38,027 bases of DNA from positions 1-38,027 of the forward strand of contig DBMO01000059.1 in the NCBI GenBank assembly GCA_002298995.1. The letters run 5' to 3'. Of this stretch, positions 26,966 to 35,938 are shown one piece after another; the stretch's first letter is position 1, and each line of letters opens with the position of its first letter. This DNA is from Desulfarculales bacterium UBA696 (GTDB taxonomy: Bacteria > Desulfobacterota > Syntrophobacteria > Syntrophobacterales > Syntrophobacteraceae). The notes under the pieces are model-generated. The model did not search any database. It was not told the DNA's origin and saw only the letters and a program-made list of their open reading frames with translations. Made by a program: the position numbers and the translations under genes.

Positions 26966-28291
26966 TTGATCTTACCTAAGGATATGTCTGGCGAGTCCAA
27001 ACCAAATATTCTCCAGCCATGGAAACCAAGAATGATATTTGAGAGAAATCCCGGCAGCTTCGGTTCTTACCTCCAAGAGTTCGTGTCTGGGCAGGTATCT
27101 TCACCAATATCGTCGCCCGAGCACGAGAAGCAGATCGGAAAGGAAAAGGAGAAAATGGATTCTGCAATGAAATCCGACAGTGCTTCGGCTGATCACAGAG
27201 CAGAAATTGATAGTTTACCTCCTTTGGAATACGATGAGAGTTCCTTCAACAGGATTCTCACCCTCGAGCGCAAGAGGACCGAGAGATCGAAGAGACCGTT
27301 TGTGCTGATGCTTCTGTCCATTGACCGAGTGCCGGCGGACGAGAATGGAGCCGATAATTCCGGAACGATCGTTTCCTGCCTTGCTTCATCGATACGGGAT
27401 ATTGACGTTTTGGGATGGTACAAAGCCGGTTCTGTAATCGGAGTCATTTTCACGGAAATCGGGGATTGCAAACCGGCATTGGATTGTATCCTCAACCGGG
27501 TCCGAACGAATCTCCTCGACTGCCTGGATAGCGATATAGTGAAAAGAATTGACATATCCATCCATTATTTTCCCGAAATCTCGGGTCGCTCTGCTGGTGA
27601 CCTCACCCTTTATCCCGATATCAAAAAAACCCGCTCCGCCCGAAAAATATCCCTTTTTGTCAAAAGGAGCATCGATATCGTTGGCAGCCTTTCGGCCCTG
27701 ATATTATGTCTCCCCGTGTTTATTGTTATTGCCGCGCTGATAAAGCATACCTCCAAAGGGCCCGTCTTTTTTCGGCAAAAAAGGGTTGGGCAATACGGTA
27801 AGACATTTACCTTTCTTAAATTCAGATCCATGTTCGTAAATAATGATCCCACAATTCACAAGGAATATGTGAAAAGTCTCATCTGCTCTTCTGATTCAGC
27901 CGCTTCAGGTAGTTGTGACTCGCAGACGCAACAGGTATACAAGATCCAAAACGACCCCAGGGTTACCCCGCTTGGTAGATTTATTAGAAGAACCAGCCTT
28001 GATGAGTTGCCTCAATTTATAAATGTTCTCAAGGGGGACATGTCCCTCGTCGGGCCGAGGCCGCCCATCCCCTATGAAGTTGAGAGCTATGAACTCTGGC
28101 ATAGAAGACGCGTGCTCGAAATGAAGCCGGGCATTACCGGACTCTGGCAGGTAGAAGGCAGGAGCAGGACGACTTTTAACGAAATGGTGCGGCTCGATCT
28201 CTTTTATCTTGCTAACTGGTCCGTATGGCTTGATCTAAAACTCTTATTCCGCACACCTTTTGCCGTGTTTACCAGCAAGGGCGCCTACTAA
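26966..28291 (+). CDS. Initiating sugar transferase (PHPT family) with GGDEF-like N-terminus
   Basis: A 441-residue membrane protein. Residues ~230-441 are a bacterial sugar transferase (PF02397 type) that moves a sugar-1-phosphate to undecaprenyl phosphate to begin the repeat unit: KRSIDIVGS, one hydrophobic hairpin, GPVFFRQKRVGQYGKTF, KFRSM, RRTSLDELPQ, MSLVGPRPP and PGITGLWQV are all present. Residues ~93-205 resemble a GGDEF domain (RTERSKRPFVLMLLSID ... SIRDIDVLGWYKAGSVIGVIF) with the GGDEF signature replaced by AGSVI, so no cyclase activity is expected. The usual four N-terminal membrane helices of WcaJ-type enzymes are absent. The start is uncertain: TTG 26966, ATG 26984, or ATG 27155, which has the best site (AAGGAG) and would give 378 residues. 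Confidence 0.87.
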   Translation: MILPKDMSGESKPNILQPWKPRMIFERNPGSFGSYLQEFVSGQVSSPISSPEHEKQIGKEKEKMDSAMKSDSASADHRAEIDSLPPLEYDESSFNRILTLERKRTERSKRPFVLMLLSIDRVPADENGADNSGTIVSCLASSIRDIDVLGWYKAGSVIGVIFTEIGDCKPALDCILNRVRTNLLDCLDSDIVKRIDISIHYFPEISGRSAGDLTLYPDIKKTRSARKISLFVKRSIDIVGSLSALILCLPVFIVIAALIKHTSKGPVFFRQKRVGQYGKTFTFLKFRSMFVNNDPTIHKEYVKSLICSSDSAASGSCDSQTQQVYKIQNDPRVTPLGRFIRRTSLDELPQFINVLKGDMSLVGPRPPIPYEVESYELWHRRRVLEMKPGITGLWQVEGRSRTTFNEMVRLDLFYLANWSVWLDLKLLFRTPFAVFTSKGAY

Positions 28292-28340
28292 TTTCCAGTC
28301 TGATCAAATTCCGCGGTGCACCTATAAATAGGGGGATCCG

Positions 28341-29342
28341 ATGGTACGATTAGGTATAATCGGCTTCGGGTACTGGGGGCCCAATATTGTCCGTAATTTC
28401 AACGGGATAGAGGGATGCCGGGTTACCAGAATCTGTGACAAGAATGAAGAATCTCTTCGGCGCGCCAACAAAATTTATCCCGAAATAGAAAAAGTCTCCG
28501 ACTGCAAGGCCGTTATCTCGGCGGGGGATATAGACGCCGTGGCTGTTATCACGCCGGTTTCCACTCATTTTGAACTGGCGAGGCGCGCATTGGAAAACGG
28601 TAAACACGTTTTTGTGGAAAAACCGTTTACGGCTACTTCACAACAGGCCGAAGAGTTGATCGAACTAGCCGAGCGCAAAAATCTTAAGATAATGGTCGAT
28701 CATACCTTTCTTTTCACCGGCGCCGTACGGAAGATAAAGCAGCTTGTCGACGAGGACGTCATAGGCAAGGTCTACTACTACGACTCGACCAGGGTTAATC
28801 TCGGACTCTTTCAACACGATGTGAACGTGATCTGGGACCTTGCGCCTCACGATATCTCGGTCATGGATTATGTTATAGCCGATAGACCCGAGGCGGTTCT
28901 TGCGACCGGGGCGAACCATTTTAGCGATCACGAATACGTTGCTTATGTGACGGTCTATTTTCCGGATCACATAATCGCACATCTTAACGTAAATTGGCTC
29001 TCCCCCGTAAAGGTCAGGACGACCCTTCTGGGCGGCGAGAAAAAGATGCTCGTCTGGAACGACATCAATCCCGACGAGAAGATAAAGGTCTACGATAAAG
29101 GCGTAAAAATCCAGAACAAGGAAGGTGTCTACGATCTGCTGGTAAGCTATCGATCTGGAGACATGTGGGCGCCCAAAGTCGAACAGACCGAAGCCCTGAG
29201 GCTTGAAGCGGAATACTTCGTCAAATGCATCAAGGAAGATCAGACCCCATTTAATGATGGAAATGCCGGGCATCGGGTCGTCAAAATCCTGGAAGCGGCG
29301 GAGGAATCGATCAAGCAAAGAGGAAAGCTGGTCTACCTATGA
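28341..29342 (+). CDS. Gfo/Idh/MocA oxidoreductase, WbpB-like
   Basis: A 333-residue NAD(P)-dependent sugar-nucleotide oxidoreductase. It has a Rossmann motif GFGYWGPN (8-15), the family's FVEKPF (91-96), and HDVNVIWDLAPHD in the C-terminal substrate domain. Followed at once by WbpD-like and WbpE-like genes, it fits the 3-dehydrogenase step on UDP-N-acetylglucosaminuronic acid (WbpB/WlbA), giving a 3-keto sugar for transamination. That assignment is by gene context plus similarity. A related 3- or 4-keto-sugar reaction cannot be excluded. A clear GGGGG site precedes ATG 28341, and the stop overlaps the next start as ATGA. Confidence 0.88.
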   Translation: MVRLGIIGFGYWGPNIVRNFNGIEGCRVTRICDKNEESLRRANKIYPEIEKVSDCKAVISAGDIDAVAVITPVSTHFELARRALENGKHVFVEKPFTATSQQAEELIELAERKNLKIMVDHTFLFTGAVRKIKQLVDEDVIGKVYYYDSTRVNLGLFQHDVNVIWDLAPHDISVMDYVIADRPEAVLATGANHFSDHEYVAYVTVYFPDHIIAHLNVNWLSPVKVRTTLLGGEKKMLVWNDINPDEKIKVYDKGVKIQNKEGVYDLLVSYRSGDMWAPKVEQTEALRLEAEYFVKCIKEDQTPFNDGNAGHRVVKILEAAEESIKQRGKLVYL

Positions 29343-29821
29343 GTTATCTTTGCGTCGCAGACGACGTCAAACTGGGCAAGAACGTCAAACTGACCAAATT
29401 CATCAACCTATACGGATGCGAGATCGGCGACAACACCAAGATCGGCACATTCGTCGAAGTTCAGAAAAATGCCAAAATAGGAAAAAACTGCAAGATATCG
29501 AGCCACACATTTATCTGCGAAGGCGTAACGATTGAAGACGATGTCTTTATCGGGCACGGCGTTATTTTTGTAAACGATACCTATCCCAGAGCTGTAAATC
29601 CCGAGGGAGCGCTACAGACCGAAAGTGACTGGAAAGTCGAGAAAACCCTTGTCGGAAAAGGCTCCTCCATAGGCTCCGGAGCAACCATCCTGGCAAATGT
29701 CACAATCGGTGAGAGAGCCATTATCGGCGCCGGCGCGGTAGTGACCAAAGATGTCCCCCCCGACGCAATTGTTGCGGGTAACCCATCCAAATTTTTAAGG
29801 CTCATTAATGAAAAACGATAG
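29339..29821 (+). CDS. Sugar N-acetyltransferase, WbpD-like (left-handed beta-helix)
   Basis: A 160-residue hexapeptide-repeat acetyltransferase. Isoleucine- and valine-rich hexapeptides run throughout (CEIGDNTKIGTFVEV, AKIGKNCKI, VTIEDDVFIGHGVIF). The segment FVNDTYPRA and the closing IIGAGAVVTKDVPPDAIVAGNP are hallmarks of the WbpD/WlbB group, which acetylates the 3-amino group of UDP-GlcNAc(3N)A using acetyl-CoA. It is active as a trimer in known relatives. It overlaps the oxidoreductase gene by 4 bp and the aminotransferase gene by 14 bp. Confidence 0.9.
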   Translation: MSYLCVADDVKLGKNVKLTKFINLYGCEIGDNTKIGTFVEVQKNAKIGKNCKISSHTFICEGVTIEDDVFIGHGVIFVNDTYPRAVNPEGALQTESDWKVEKTLVGKGSSIGSGATILANVTIGERAIIGAGAVVTKDVPPDAIVAGNPSKFLRLINEKR

Positions 29822-31025
29822 TCCCGTTTCATTTCTCGACCTTGTAACTCCTCACCTGGAACTCGAAGAGGAACTGGTATCGGTTTTTCGCTCGGCACTG
29901 AGGACCGCCGGCTTCATTGGCGGGCCCGCGGTGCAAGGATTTGAGGAGGATTTCGCTCAATTCTGCGGTACTAAGTATTGCATCGGAGTCGGAAGCGGCA
30001 CCGATGCGCTACGGTTTGCCCTTATGGCTGCCGGAGTACAGAACGGCGATATCGTCATAACGGTGCCCAATACCTTTATTGCGACGACGGAAGCCATATC
30101 CCAGGCCGGCGCCTCACCTGATTTCGTGGACGTCGACGAGTCTACCTGCAACATGGACCCGGCAAAACTGCGAGAATACCTCGAGACCAAGTGTGCCCCC
30201 GACAGAAGCGGCAAACTGGTTCATCGTGAAACCGGGCGCCCGGTGACGGCAGTTGTTCCAGTCCATCTTTACGGACAGCCCGCCGATATGGACCCCCTCC
30301 TGGACATTGCCGAAAAGTACGGACTGACGGTAATCGAGGATGCATGCCAGGCCCACGGCGCCGAATATTATTCAAAGCGAACGAAGAGCTGGAGAAAAGC
30401 CGGCTCGATAGGATTAGCCGCGGCATTTAGCTTCTACCCCGGCAAAAACCTCGGCGCATGCGGAGAGGCCGGAGCGGTTACAACCGATAATGAAGCCATC
30501 GCTCAAAAGATCCGAATGATACGCGACCACGGGCAGGCCAAAAAATACTACCACGACATCGAAGGCTACAACGGCCGGCTCGATGCGATCCAGGCCGGGA
30601 TCCTTAAGGTGAAATTAAAGCATCTCCCTTCCTGGAACGAGACCCGGCGCTCAATTGCCGCACGCTATACAAATCGCCTTGGAAATGTTCCTGGGATCAT
30701 CCCTCCGCCACAACCGGACAACGTCCGGCCGGTGTATCATCTCTACGTTATTCGCACCGAAAACAGGGAAGACCTTCAGAGACATCTTGCCGAAAACAGC
30801 GTGGGGACCGGCCTCCACTACCCTGTCCCGCTTCACAGACAGGAGAGCTACCGGACGATGAATCTCGGCCCTGGAAGTTTCCCGGTTTCCGAATACCTTG
30901 TCGGACGGATACTTTCACTCCCAATGGGCCCCACGCTCACTCCGGCCCAAGCCGACCTGGTATCGGACCTCATCGCCTCTTTTATGGACCGGCAAACGGC
31001 ATCGGCTCACCCCGCCCGCAAATGA
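29808..31025 (+). CDS. DegT/DnrJ/EryC1/StrS sugar aminotransferase, WbpE-like
   Basis: A 405-residue PLP-dependent aminotransferase expected to place the amino group on the keto sugar made by the upstream oxidoreductase, with glutamate as donor. It shows GSGTDALRF (about 62-70, phosphate site), VPVHLYGQPADM, IEDACQAHGA (Asp178 for the PLP ring nitrogen), SFYPGKNLGACGEAGAV with the Schiff-base Lys213, and RMIRDHGQ...YHDIEGYNGRLDAIQA. The length is normal for the family, with a short Ala/Pro-rich tail. It overlaps the acetyltransferase gene by 14 bp and the next gene by 4 bp. Confidence 0.9.
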   Translation: MKNDSPVSFLDLVTPHLELEEELVSVFRSALRTAGFIGGPAVQGFEEDFAQFCGTKYCIGVGSGTDALRFALMAAGVQNGDIVITVPNTFIATTEAISQAGASPDFVDVDESTCNMDPAKLREYLETKCAPDRSGKLVHRETGRPVTAVVPVHLYGQPADMDPLLDIAEKYGLTVIEDACQAHGAEYYSKRTKSWRKAGSIGLAAAFSFYPGKNLGACGEAGAVTTDNEAIAQKIRMIRDHGQAKKYYHDIEGYNGRLDAIQAGILKVKLKHLPSWNETRRSIAARYTNRLGNVPGIIPPPQPDNVRPVYHLYVIRTENREDLQRHLAENSVGTGLHYPVPLHRQESYRTMNLGPGSFPVSEYLVGRILSLPMGPTLTPAQADLVSDLIASFMDRQTASAHPARK

Positions 31026-32044
31026 TCCGAATCCTTGATCCCATACTTAATTCCGAGTGGGACCAGTTCCTGGCCTCCATCCCGGATCACTCTCCTTTCC
31101 TGGAGTCGAGCTGGGCGCGAGTGCTAAATGAATCTTATTCATACAAACCCCTCTACTTCGCCGGTTCCGACAGCCGGCAGCCCTGCGCAATTCCGCTCAT
31201 GGAAGTAAACAGCATCCTTACCGGGAAAAGAGGGGTATCCATACCTTTCACCGATTACTGCGACCCGGTCGCCCCGAATGAGAACTGCTTTTCCGGCATG
31301 CTCCAGGAGATTCTCCAATACGGCCGGGAAGCCGGCTGGAAATACCTGGAACTTCGAGGGGGTGCCGGATATTTAAACGGTGCGCTTCCGCATCGCACCT
31401 ATCTTAGACATGTTCTGAAGATCCACGCCGGCGAAAAGGAGCAGTTTAGCCGCATCAAATCCTCCACCAGGCGAAATATCCGAACTGCCCAAAGTTCGGC
31501 GACCCGCGTCGCTGTCTCCGATCTGGAGAGCGACCTTCGTGAATATTACCGGCTGCATTGCCTTACCAGAAAACGCCACGGCGTGCCCCCTCAACCCTGG
31601 GGTTTTTTCAGGGCAATCCACCGGAACGTAATCTCCAAAGGCAAAGGCTTCACCGTCCTCGCCCGCCTCGAGGGGCACACCATCGCAGGGGCCGTCTACC
31701 TCCATTCAGGCAAAAAAGGCATCTACAAATTCGGCGCTTCCGACCTTCAATACCAGCACCTTCGAGCCAACAACCTCGTAATGTGGGAAGCGATCCGATG
31801 GTTCTCGAAAAACGGCGTGGAAGAGCTGTGCTTCGGGAGAACCGAGCCTGAAAATACCGGCTTGCTCCGGTTCAAGGCTGGGTGGGGGGCGGAAGAGAGT
31901 GAAATTTCCTACTACAGGTATGATCTGCCCTCGGGATCCGCAACGACACATCCAGATGCCGCAACTCCCGAAAGATTTTTCCACCATGTCCCGGTTCCGG
32001 TTTCTAGAATTTTTGGGTCGTTGCTTTACAAACACATAGGATGA
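31022..32044 (+). CDS. FemAB/GNAT-like protein of the exosortase-EPS type
   Basis: A 340-residue cytoplasmic protein with the two-lobed FemAB-like acetyltransferase fold. The opening SEWDQFLASIPDHSPFLESSWARVLNESY and the segments SSTRRNIRTAQ, HGVPPQPWGFFRAI, AGAVYLHSGKKGIYKFGASD and RFKAGWGAEE match the pattern of FemAB-family proteins associated with PEP-CTERM/EPS loci. The family transfers acyl or aminoacyl groups; the acceptor here is unknown, possibly an amino sugar or lipid-linked intermediate. The ATGA overlap with the aminotransferase and with the next gene ties it to the operon. Confidence 0.82.
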   Translation: MIRILDPILNSEWDQFLASIPDHSPFLESSWARVLNESYSYKPLYFAGSDSRQPCAIPLMEVNSILTGKRGVSIPFTDYCDPVAPNENCFSGMLQEILQYGREAGWKYLELRGGAGYLNGALPHRTYLRHVLKIHAGEKEQFSRIKSSTRRNIRTAQSSATRVAVSDLESDLREYYRLHCLTRKRHGVPPQPWGFFRAIHRNVISKGKGFTVLARLEGHTIAGAVYLHSGKKGIYKFGASDLQYQHLRANNLVMWEAIRWFSKNGVEELCFGRTEPENTGLLRFKAGWGAEESEISYYRYDLPSGSATTHPDAATPERFFHHVPVPVSRIFGSLLYKHIG

Positions 32045-34185
32045 GCCATAACGTGCTGTCTGGTAAGCTTATAAACCGCGTCTACTACAATATAAGGCCT
32101 GTCATTCCACGCAGAATCCAGATTGCCCTTAGAAGGATAGTTGCTTTACGGAAGCTGAAGGTGAACAGTCTTTCGTGGCCTATATACCCCGGTTCGGAGG
32201 CTGCGCCGGCCGGCTGGCCTGGTTGGCCTGAAGGCAAGAAGTTCGCGCTCGTTCTCACCCACGACGTTGAAACCCTAAAAGGCCAGTCCCGGTGCTTGGA
32301 CCTGGCCAGGCTGGAAAAGGACATGGGTTTCCGGTCAGCCTTTAATTTTGTGGCCGAGAGATATCCCCTTTCCACCGAACTGAGAAAGGTCCTGGTGGCT
32401 GACGGGTTCGAAGTGGGGCTTCACGGGCTCTATCATGATGGGAAAGAATTCAAGTCTCGACGGATTTTTGATGCCAGGCTGCCTAAGCTCAACCATTACC
32501 TCAAGGAATGGGATGCATCGGGGTTCCGTTCCCCCGCAATGCACTGCAACCTTGACTGGATTCAAGAGCTGAATATCCGGTACGACTGCTCAACCTTCGA
32601 TACCGATCCCTTCGAGCCGCAGCCTTCCGGGATGGGTACCATATTCCCGTTCCATGTAAACGGCATAGGGGGCAGAAAAGGATATGTCGAACTCCCGTAT
32701 ACCCTGCCTCAGGATTTTACCCTCTTCGTGATCCTGCAAGAAGAGGGGATAGACATCTGGAAACGGAAACTCGACTGGATTGCCGAAAAAGGTGGGATGG
32801 CCCTCGTACTGACGCACCCCGATTATATGACCTTTGATGGAAAACGGGCTCTGGATGAATACCCGGTGGCTAATTATACGGGGCTGCTTGAATATGTCCG
32901 AGAAAATTACCATGGCCAGTACTGGAATGTCCTACCCACAGCAGTTGCTGATTTTTACGAACGAAAAGTAAAAAGGATTCCGCCGCCCATCCCTGAAAAA
33001 CCCCGAAGGGTCTGTATGCTCGCTTATTCTTTTTACGAAACTGACAATAGGGTAATCCGGTATGCGGAGACTCTTGCCAAACGCGGCGACCATGTCGATG
33101 TAGTTGCTCTTAGGAAAAAAGGCCAGCTCGAAACCGAAGTGCTGAACGGCGTCCAGGTTTTCAGAATACAGGAAAGAGAAAAAAACGAAAAAAGGAATCT
33201 GGATTACCTCACAAGATTGATCAGGTTCTTTTTCCACTCAGGGGCGCTGGTAACGAAAAAGCATCTTGAGAAACCCTACGACGTGATTCACGTGCATTCC
33301 GTGCCTGATTTTGAGGTGTTTGCCGCTCTAATTCCGAAGATGTTAGGCGCAAAAATAATCCTTGATATCCACGACATCGTGCCGGAGCTTTACGTTAGCA
33401 AGTTCGAAGGAGGCAGCAACTCTATCTTCTTCAAACTGTTGGTATTGATCGAAAAACTATCGGCCAGCTTCTCGAATCATGTCATTATAGCCAATCATCT
33501 CTGGTGGGAAACGCTTGTAAAACGCTCTTTGAAGCCAGAGAAATGTACGGTCCTATTGAACTATCCCGACCCCGAGATTTTTTACAAAAGAGAGAAAAGA
33601 AATAGCAGAGACAGGACGGTTGTTGTTTACCCAGGGACTCTCAACTGGCACCAGGGGCTGGATGTGGCAGTCAGAGCTTTTGACAAAATCAAGAACCGAG
33701 TGCCCTCCGCTGAGTTTCACATTTACGGGGAAGGACCATCGAGAGAATTCCTTGCAAGCCTCATCGATGAACTGGACCTGAGAGACAGGGTTTTCCTGAG
33801 GGACCCTCTGCCCCTTCGCGACATAGCATCTGTAATGGCAGATGCGGATATCGGCATTGTGCCCAAACGCGATGGTTCCTTCGGGGGCACGGCTTTCAGT
33901 ACCAAGATCCTGGAATTCATGTCGCTGGGTATTCCTGTGGTCGTCTCTTCTACCAGGATCGACCGGCACTATTTTAATGATTCAGTTGTGAGATTCTTCG
34001 AATCGGGCAACGAAGAGGAACTGGGCGACTCCATTGAGAAATTGGCTAAGGACATTCCTTACCGGGAAAAGCTCGCTGAGAGAGCATACAAATTTGTCGA
34101 GCAGTATAATTGGATGAAGAAGAAAGAAATTTATCTCAACCTCGTAAATAGCCTGCTCGGCCAATCCAAGCAATCAAGGCCTTAA
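32041..34185 (+). CDS. Polysaccharide deacetylase-like domain fused to a GT4 glycosyltransferase
   Basis: A 714-residue two-domain protein. Residues ~68-310 are NodB/CE4-like: FALVLTHDVE (catalytic/metal Asp75) and GLHGLYHDG with the HxxxH metal pair (His128, His132), then GFRSPAMHCNLDW and ALVLTHPDY. Residues ~321-700 are a GT-B fold GT4 enzyme: VCMLAYSFYETDNRVIRYAETL, DVIHVHSVPDFE, YPGTLNWHQGLDVAVRAF, FHIYGEGPSR and the nucleotide-binding end TAFSTKILEFMSLGIPVV. Neither a signal peptide nor a membrane helix is evident, so both activities would be cytoplasmic (inference). It starts inside an ATGA overlap with the previous gene, and its stop shares a base with the next start. Confidence 0.87.
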   Translation: MSHNVLSGKLINRVYYNIRPVIPRRIQIALRRIVALRKLKVNSLSWPIYPGSEAAPAGWPGWPEGKKFALVLTHDVETLKGQSRCLDLARLEKDMGFRSAFNFVAERYPLSTELRKVLVADGFEVGLHGLYHDGKEFKSRRIFDARLPKLNHYLKEWDASGFRSPAMHCNLDWIQELNIRYDCSTFDTDPFEPQPSGMGTIFPFHVNGIGGRKGYVELPYTLPQDFTLFVILQEEGIDIWKRKLDWIAEKGGMALVLTHPDYMTFDGKRALDEYPVANYTGLLEYVRENYHGQYWNVLPTAVADFYERKVKRIPPPIPEKPRRVCMLAYSFYETDNRVIRYAETLAKRGDHVDVVALRKKGQLETEVLNGVQVFRIQEREKNEKRNLDYLTRLIRFFFHSGALVTKKHLEKPYDVIHVHSVPDFEVFAALIPKMLGAKIILDIHDIVPELYVSKFEGGSNSIFFKLLVLIEKLSASFSNHVIIANHLWWETLVKRSLKPEKCTVLLNYPDPEIFYKREKRNSRDRTVVVYPGTLNWHQGLDVAVRAFDKIKNRVPSAEFHIYGEGPSREFLASLIDELDLRDRVFLRDPLPLRDIASVMADADIGIVPKRDGSFGGTAFSTKILEFMSLGIPVVVSSTRIDRHYFNDSVVRFFESGNEEELGDSIEKLAKDIPYREKLAERAYKFVEQYNWMKKKEIYLNLVNSLLGQSKQSRP

Positions 34186-35033
34186 TGATAGACACTGTTT
34201 TGAACTGGCTCAGACCGGATCGTCTCCTCAGTTGTTTTTTCGTTCACCCGCTCCTGAGGAACCTGAACGGCAAGAGGGCTTTACCCATCCTCATGTACCA
34301 CAGCATTTCGCGAGAGCAGGGCAAAAGGGTCATCCCCTACTTTGAGACAAACATTTATCCCTCTGTATTCGAAGAGCATATTCGTTTTTTGGCAACAAAC
34401 GGCTACCAGCCGGTTGCACTCGAAAGTCTTCTTGACGGAGGTTCAAAAATTCCGGATGGCAAGTGCGTCGCGATCACCTTCGACGACGGGTATCAGGATT
34501 TCTACACCAACGCATTTCCAGTGCTGAAAAAGTATGAAATGCCGGCTACTGTATTCTTGCCGACCGCCTATATCGGCTCAACCAGGAAAAAGTTTAAGGG
34601 CCGTCCCTGCCTCAACTGGCATGAAGTTAGAGAGCTTTCCGAGAACAAAATTTCTTTTGGATCACACAGCCACAGCCATACGGAATTGAAGAATATTTCT
34701 CCTGGAGCATTAGAGCAGGAATTGAGAATTTCTAAAGAAATTATTGAAGATAAGGTGGGACTGCCCGTCAAGTCTTTCTCATATCCCTATGCATTCCCGG
34801 AAACCAGGAAGGTCTTCGTCGAGCTGCTGAAGAGCGTTCTTACACATCTTGGGTTCGAGATCGGGGTAACCACCAGGATTGGCCTAAATAGTCCCGGCTG
34901 TAACCTCCTCACCATGAAGAGACTTCCCGTAAATTCATATGATGATCCGACACTCTTTAGCGCGAAAATTGACGGTGCATACGACTGGCTCAATCCTCTC
35001 CAGACCGTGCTCAAAAGGCTGAAGGATTCCTGA
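34185..35033 (+). CDS. Polysaccharide deacetylase (NodB/CE4)
   Basis: A 282-residue single-domain CE4 enzyme that would remove N- or O-acetyl groups from a glycan. Key motifs are ILMYHSI (35-41), TFDDGY (98-103), the metal-binding SHSHSHTEL (160-168) and SFSYPYAFPE. There is no convincing signal peptide (the start MIDTVLNWLRPD is polar/amphipathic), which suggests action on a cytoplasmic or membrane-associated substrate. It starts at the TAATG junction with the deacetylase/GT4 fusion gene, so the operon carries two deacetylase-type domains side by side. A 3-acetamido sugar would be an obvious candidate substrate, but this is not shown. Confidence 0.88.
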   Translation: MIDTVLNWLRPDRLLSCFFVHPLLRNLNGKRALPILMYHSISREQGKRVIPYFETNIYPSVFEEHIRFLATNGYQPVALESLLDGGSKIPDGKCVAITFDDGYQDFYTNAFPVLKKYEMPATVFLPTAYIGSTRKKFKGRPCLNWHEVRELSENKISFGSHSHSHTELKNISPGALEQELRISKEIIEDKVGLPVKSFSYPYAFPETRKVFVELLKSVLTHLGFEIGVTTRIGLNSPGCNLLTMKRLPVNSYDDPTLFSAKIDGAYDWLNPLQTVLKRLKDS

Positions 35034-35045
35034 AAGCGAGTTTTA

Positions 35046-35915
35046 GTGGATAAGTACGCAATCATTACGCCCGTTCGAGATGAGGAAGAATTCATCAAAC
35101 TCACACTGGAATCGGTGATTTCGCAGACGATAGCGCCTGCAAAATGGATTATCGTGGATGATGGCTCTTGTGATCAAACGCCCAGGATACTTGACTCCGT
35201 AACAAAAGAATACCCGTGGATTCAGGTCATCCACCGGCCAAATCGCGGCTTCCGGAAATCGGGCGGGGGAGTGGTGGAAGCCTTCTACGATGGTTTTGCA
35301 GCTTTGCGAGCAACAGACTGGGATTTTCTGGTAAAGCTGGATGGCGATCTTTCATTCCAGTCGGATTATTTTCAAAAATGTATCGAAGAATTTAGGTGTG
35401 ACCCCAATCTCGGTCTTGGTGGCGGTATGATATGCCGATTGGAAAATGGGCAGTTAAAAGAGGATTCCATTGGAGATCCGCCCTTTCATGTGCGGGGAGC
35501 TACAAAAATATATCGCCGCGAATGCTGGAAGCAAATAAGCCCCCTTGTCCAGGCACCCGGTTGGGATACGATAGACGAGGTTAAGGCTAATATGCATGGC
35601 TGGACCACCAGGACCTTCCGGAACCTCAAGCTCGTCCAACATAAACCCACCGGTTTTGCGGATGGGAGTTGGCGCAATTGGTTCAAAAATGGATTGGCCA
35701 ATTACATGACCGGATATCATCCGGTTTTTATGTTGGCCAAATGCGTCAAGCGCACCTTTCAGAAGCCGCGTGTCCTCGCAGCCCTGGCGCTTTGGGCTGG
35801 CTTTTGCTCCGGCTATCTCAGAGGGATCAAACCACCGGGCAACGGTGATTTCATTTGTTATCTGCGGCAACAGCAACTGCGCCGCCTTTTTAAGCGGCCG
35901 AGTATTTACTGCTAA
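35046..35915 (+). CDS. Glycosyltransferase family 2 protein
   Basis: A 289-residue GT-A fold transferase. It starts at GTG 35046 and opens with the GT2 pattern YAIITPVRDEEEFIKLTLESV, then WIIVDDGSCDQT, the nucleotide-binding LVKLDGDLSF (DxD), and a HVRGATKIYRRECW acceptor-loop region. The C-terminal part has a hydrophobic segment (VLAALALWAGFCSGYL) that may associate with the membrane. It should add one sugar to the lipid-linked repeat unit; donor and acceptor cannot be read from the sequence. It lies 12 bp after the deacetylase gene. Confidence 0.86.
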   Translation: MDKYAIITPVRDEEEFIKLTLESVISQTIAPAKWIIVDDGSCDQTPRILDSVTKEYPWIQVIHRPNRGFRKSGGGVVEAFYDGFAALRATDWDFLVKLDGDLSFQSDYFQKCIEEFRCDPNLGLGGGMICRLENGQLKEDSIGDPPFHVRGATKIYRRECWKQISPLVQAPGWDTIDEVKANMHGWTTRTFRNLKLVQHKPTGFADGSWRNWFKNGLANYMTGYHPVFMLAKCVKRTFQKPRVLAALALWAGFCSGYLRGIKPPGNGDFICYLRQQQLRRLFKRPSIYC

Positions 35916-35938
35916 CCGCCACAATAATTTGTAGGTTA

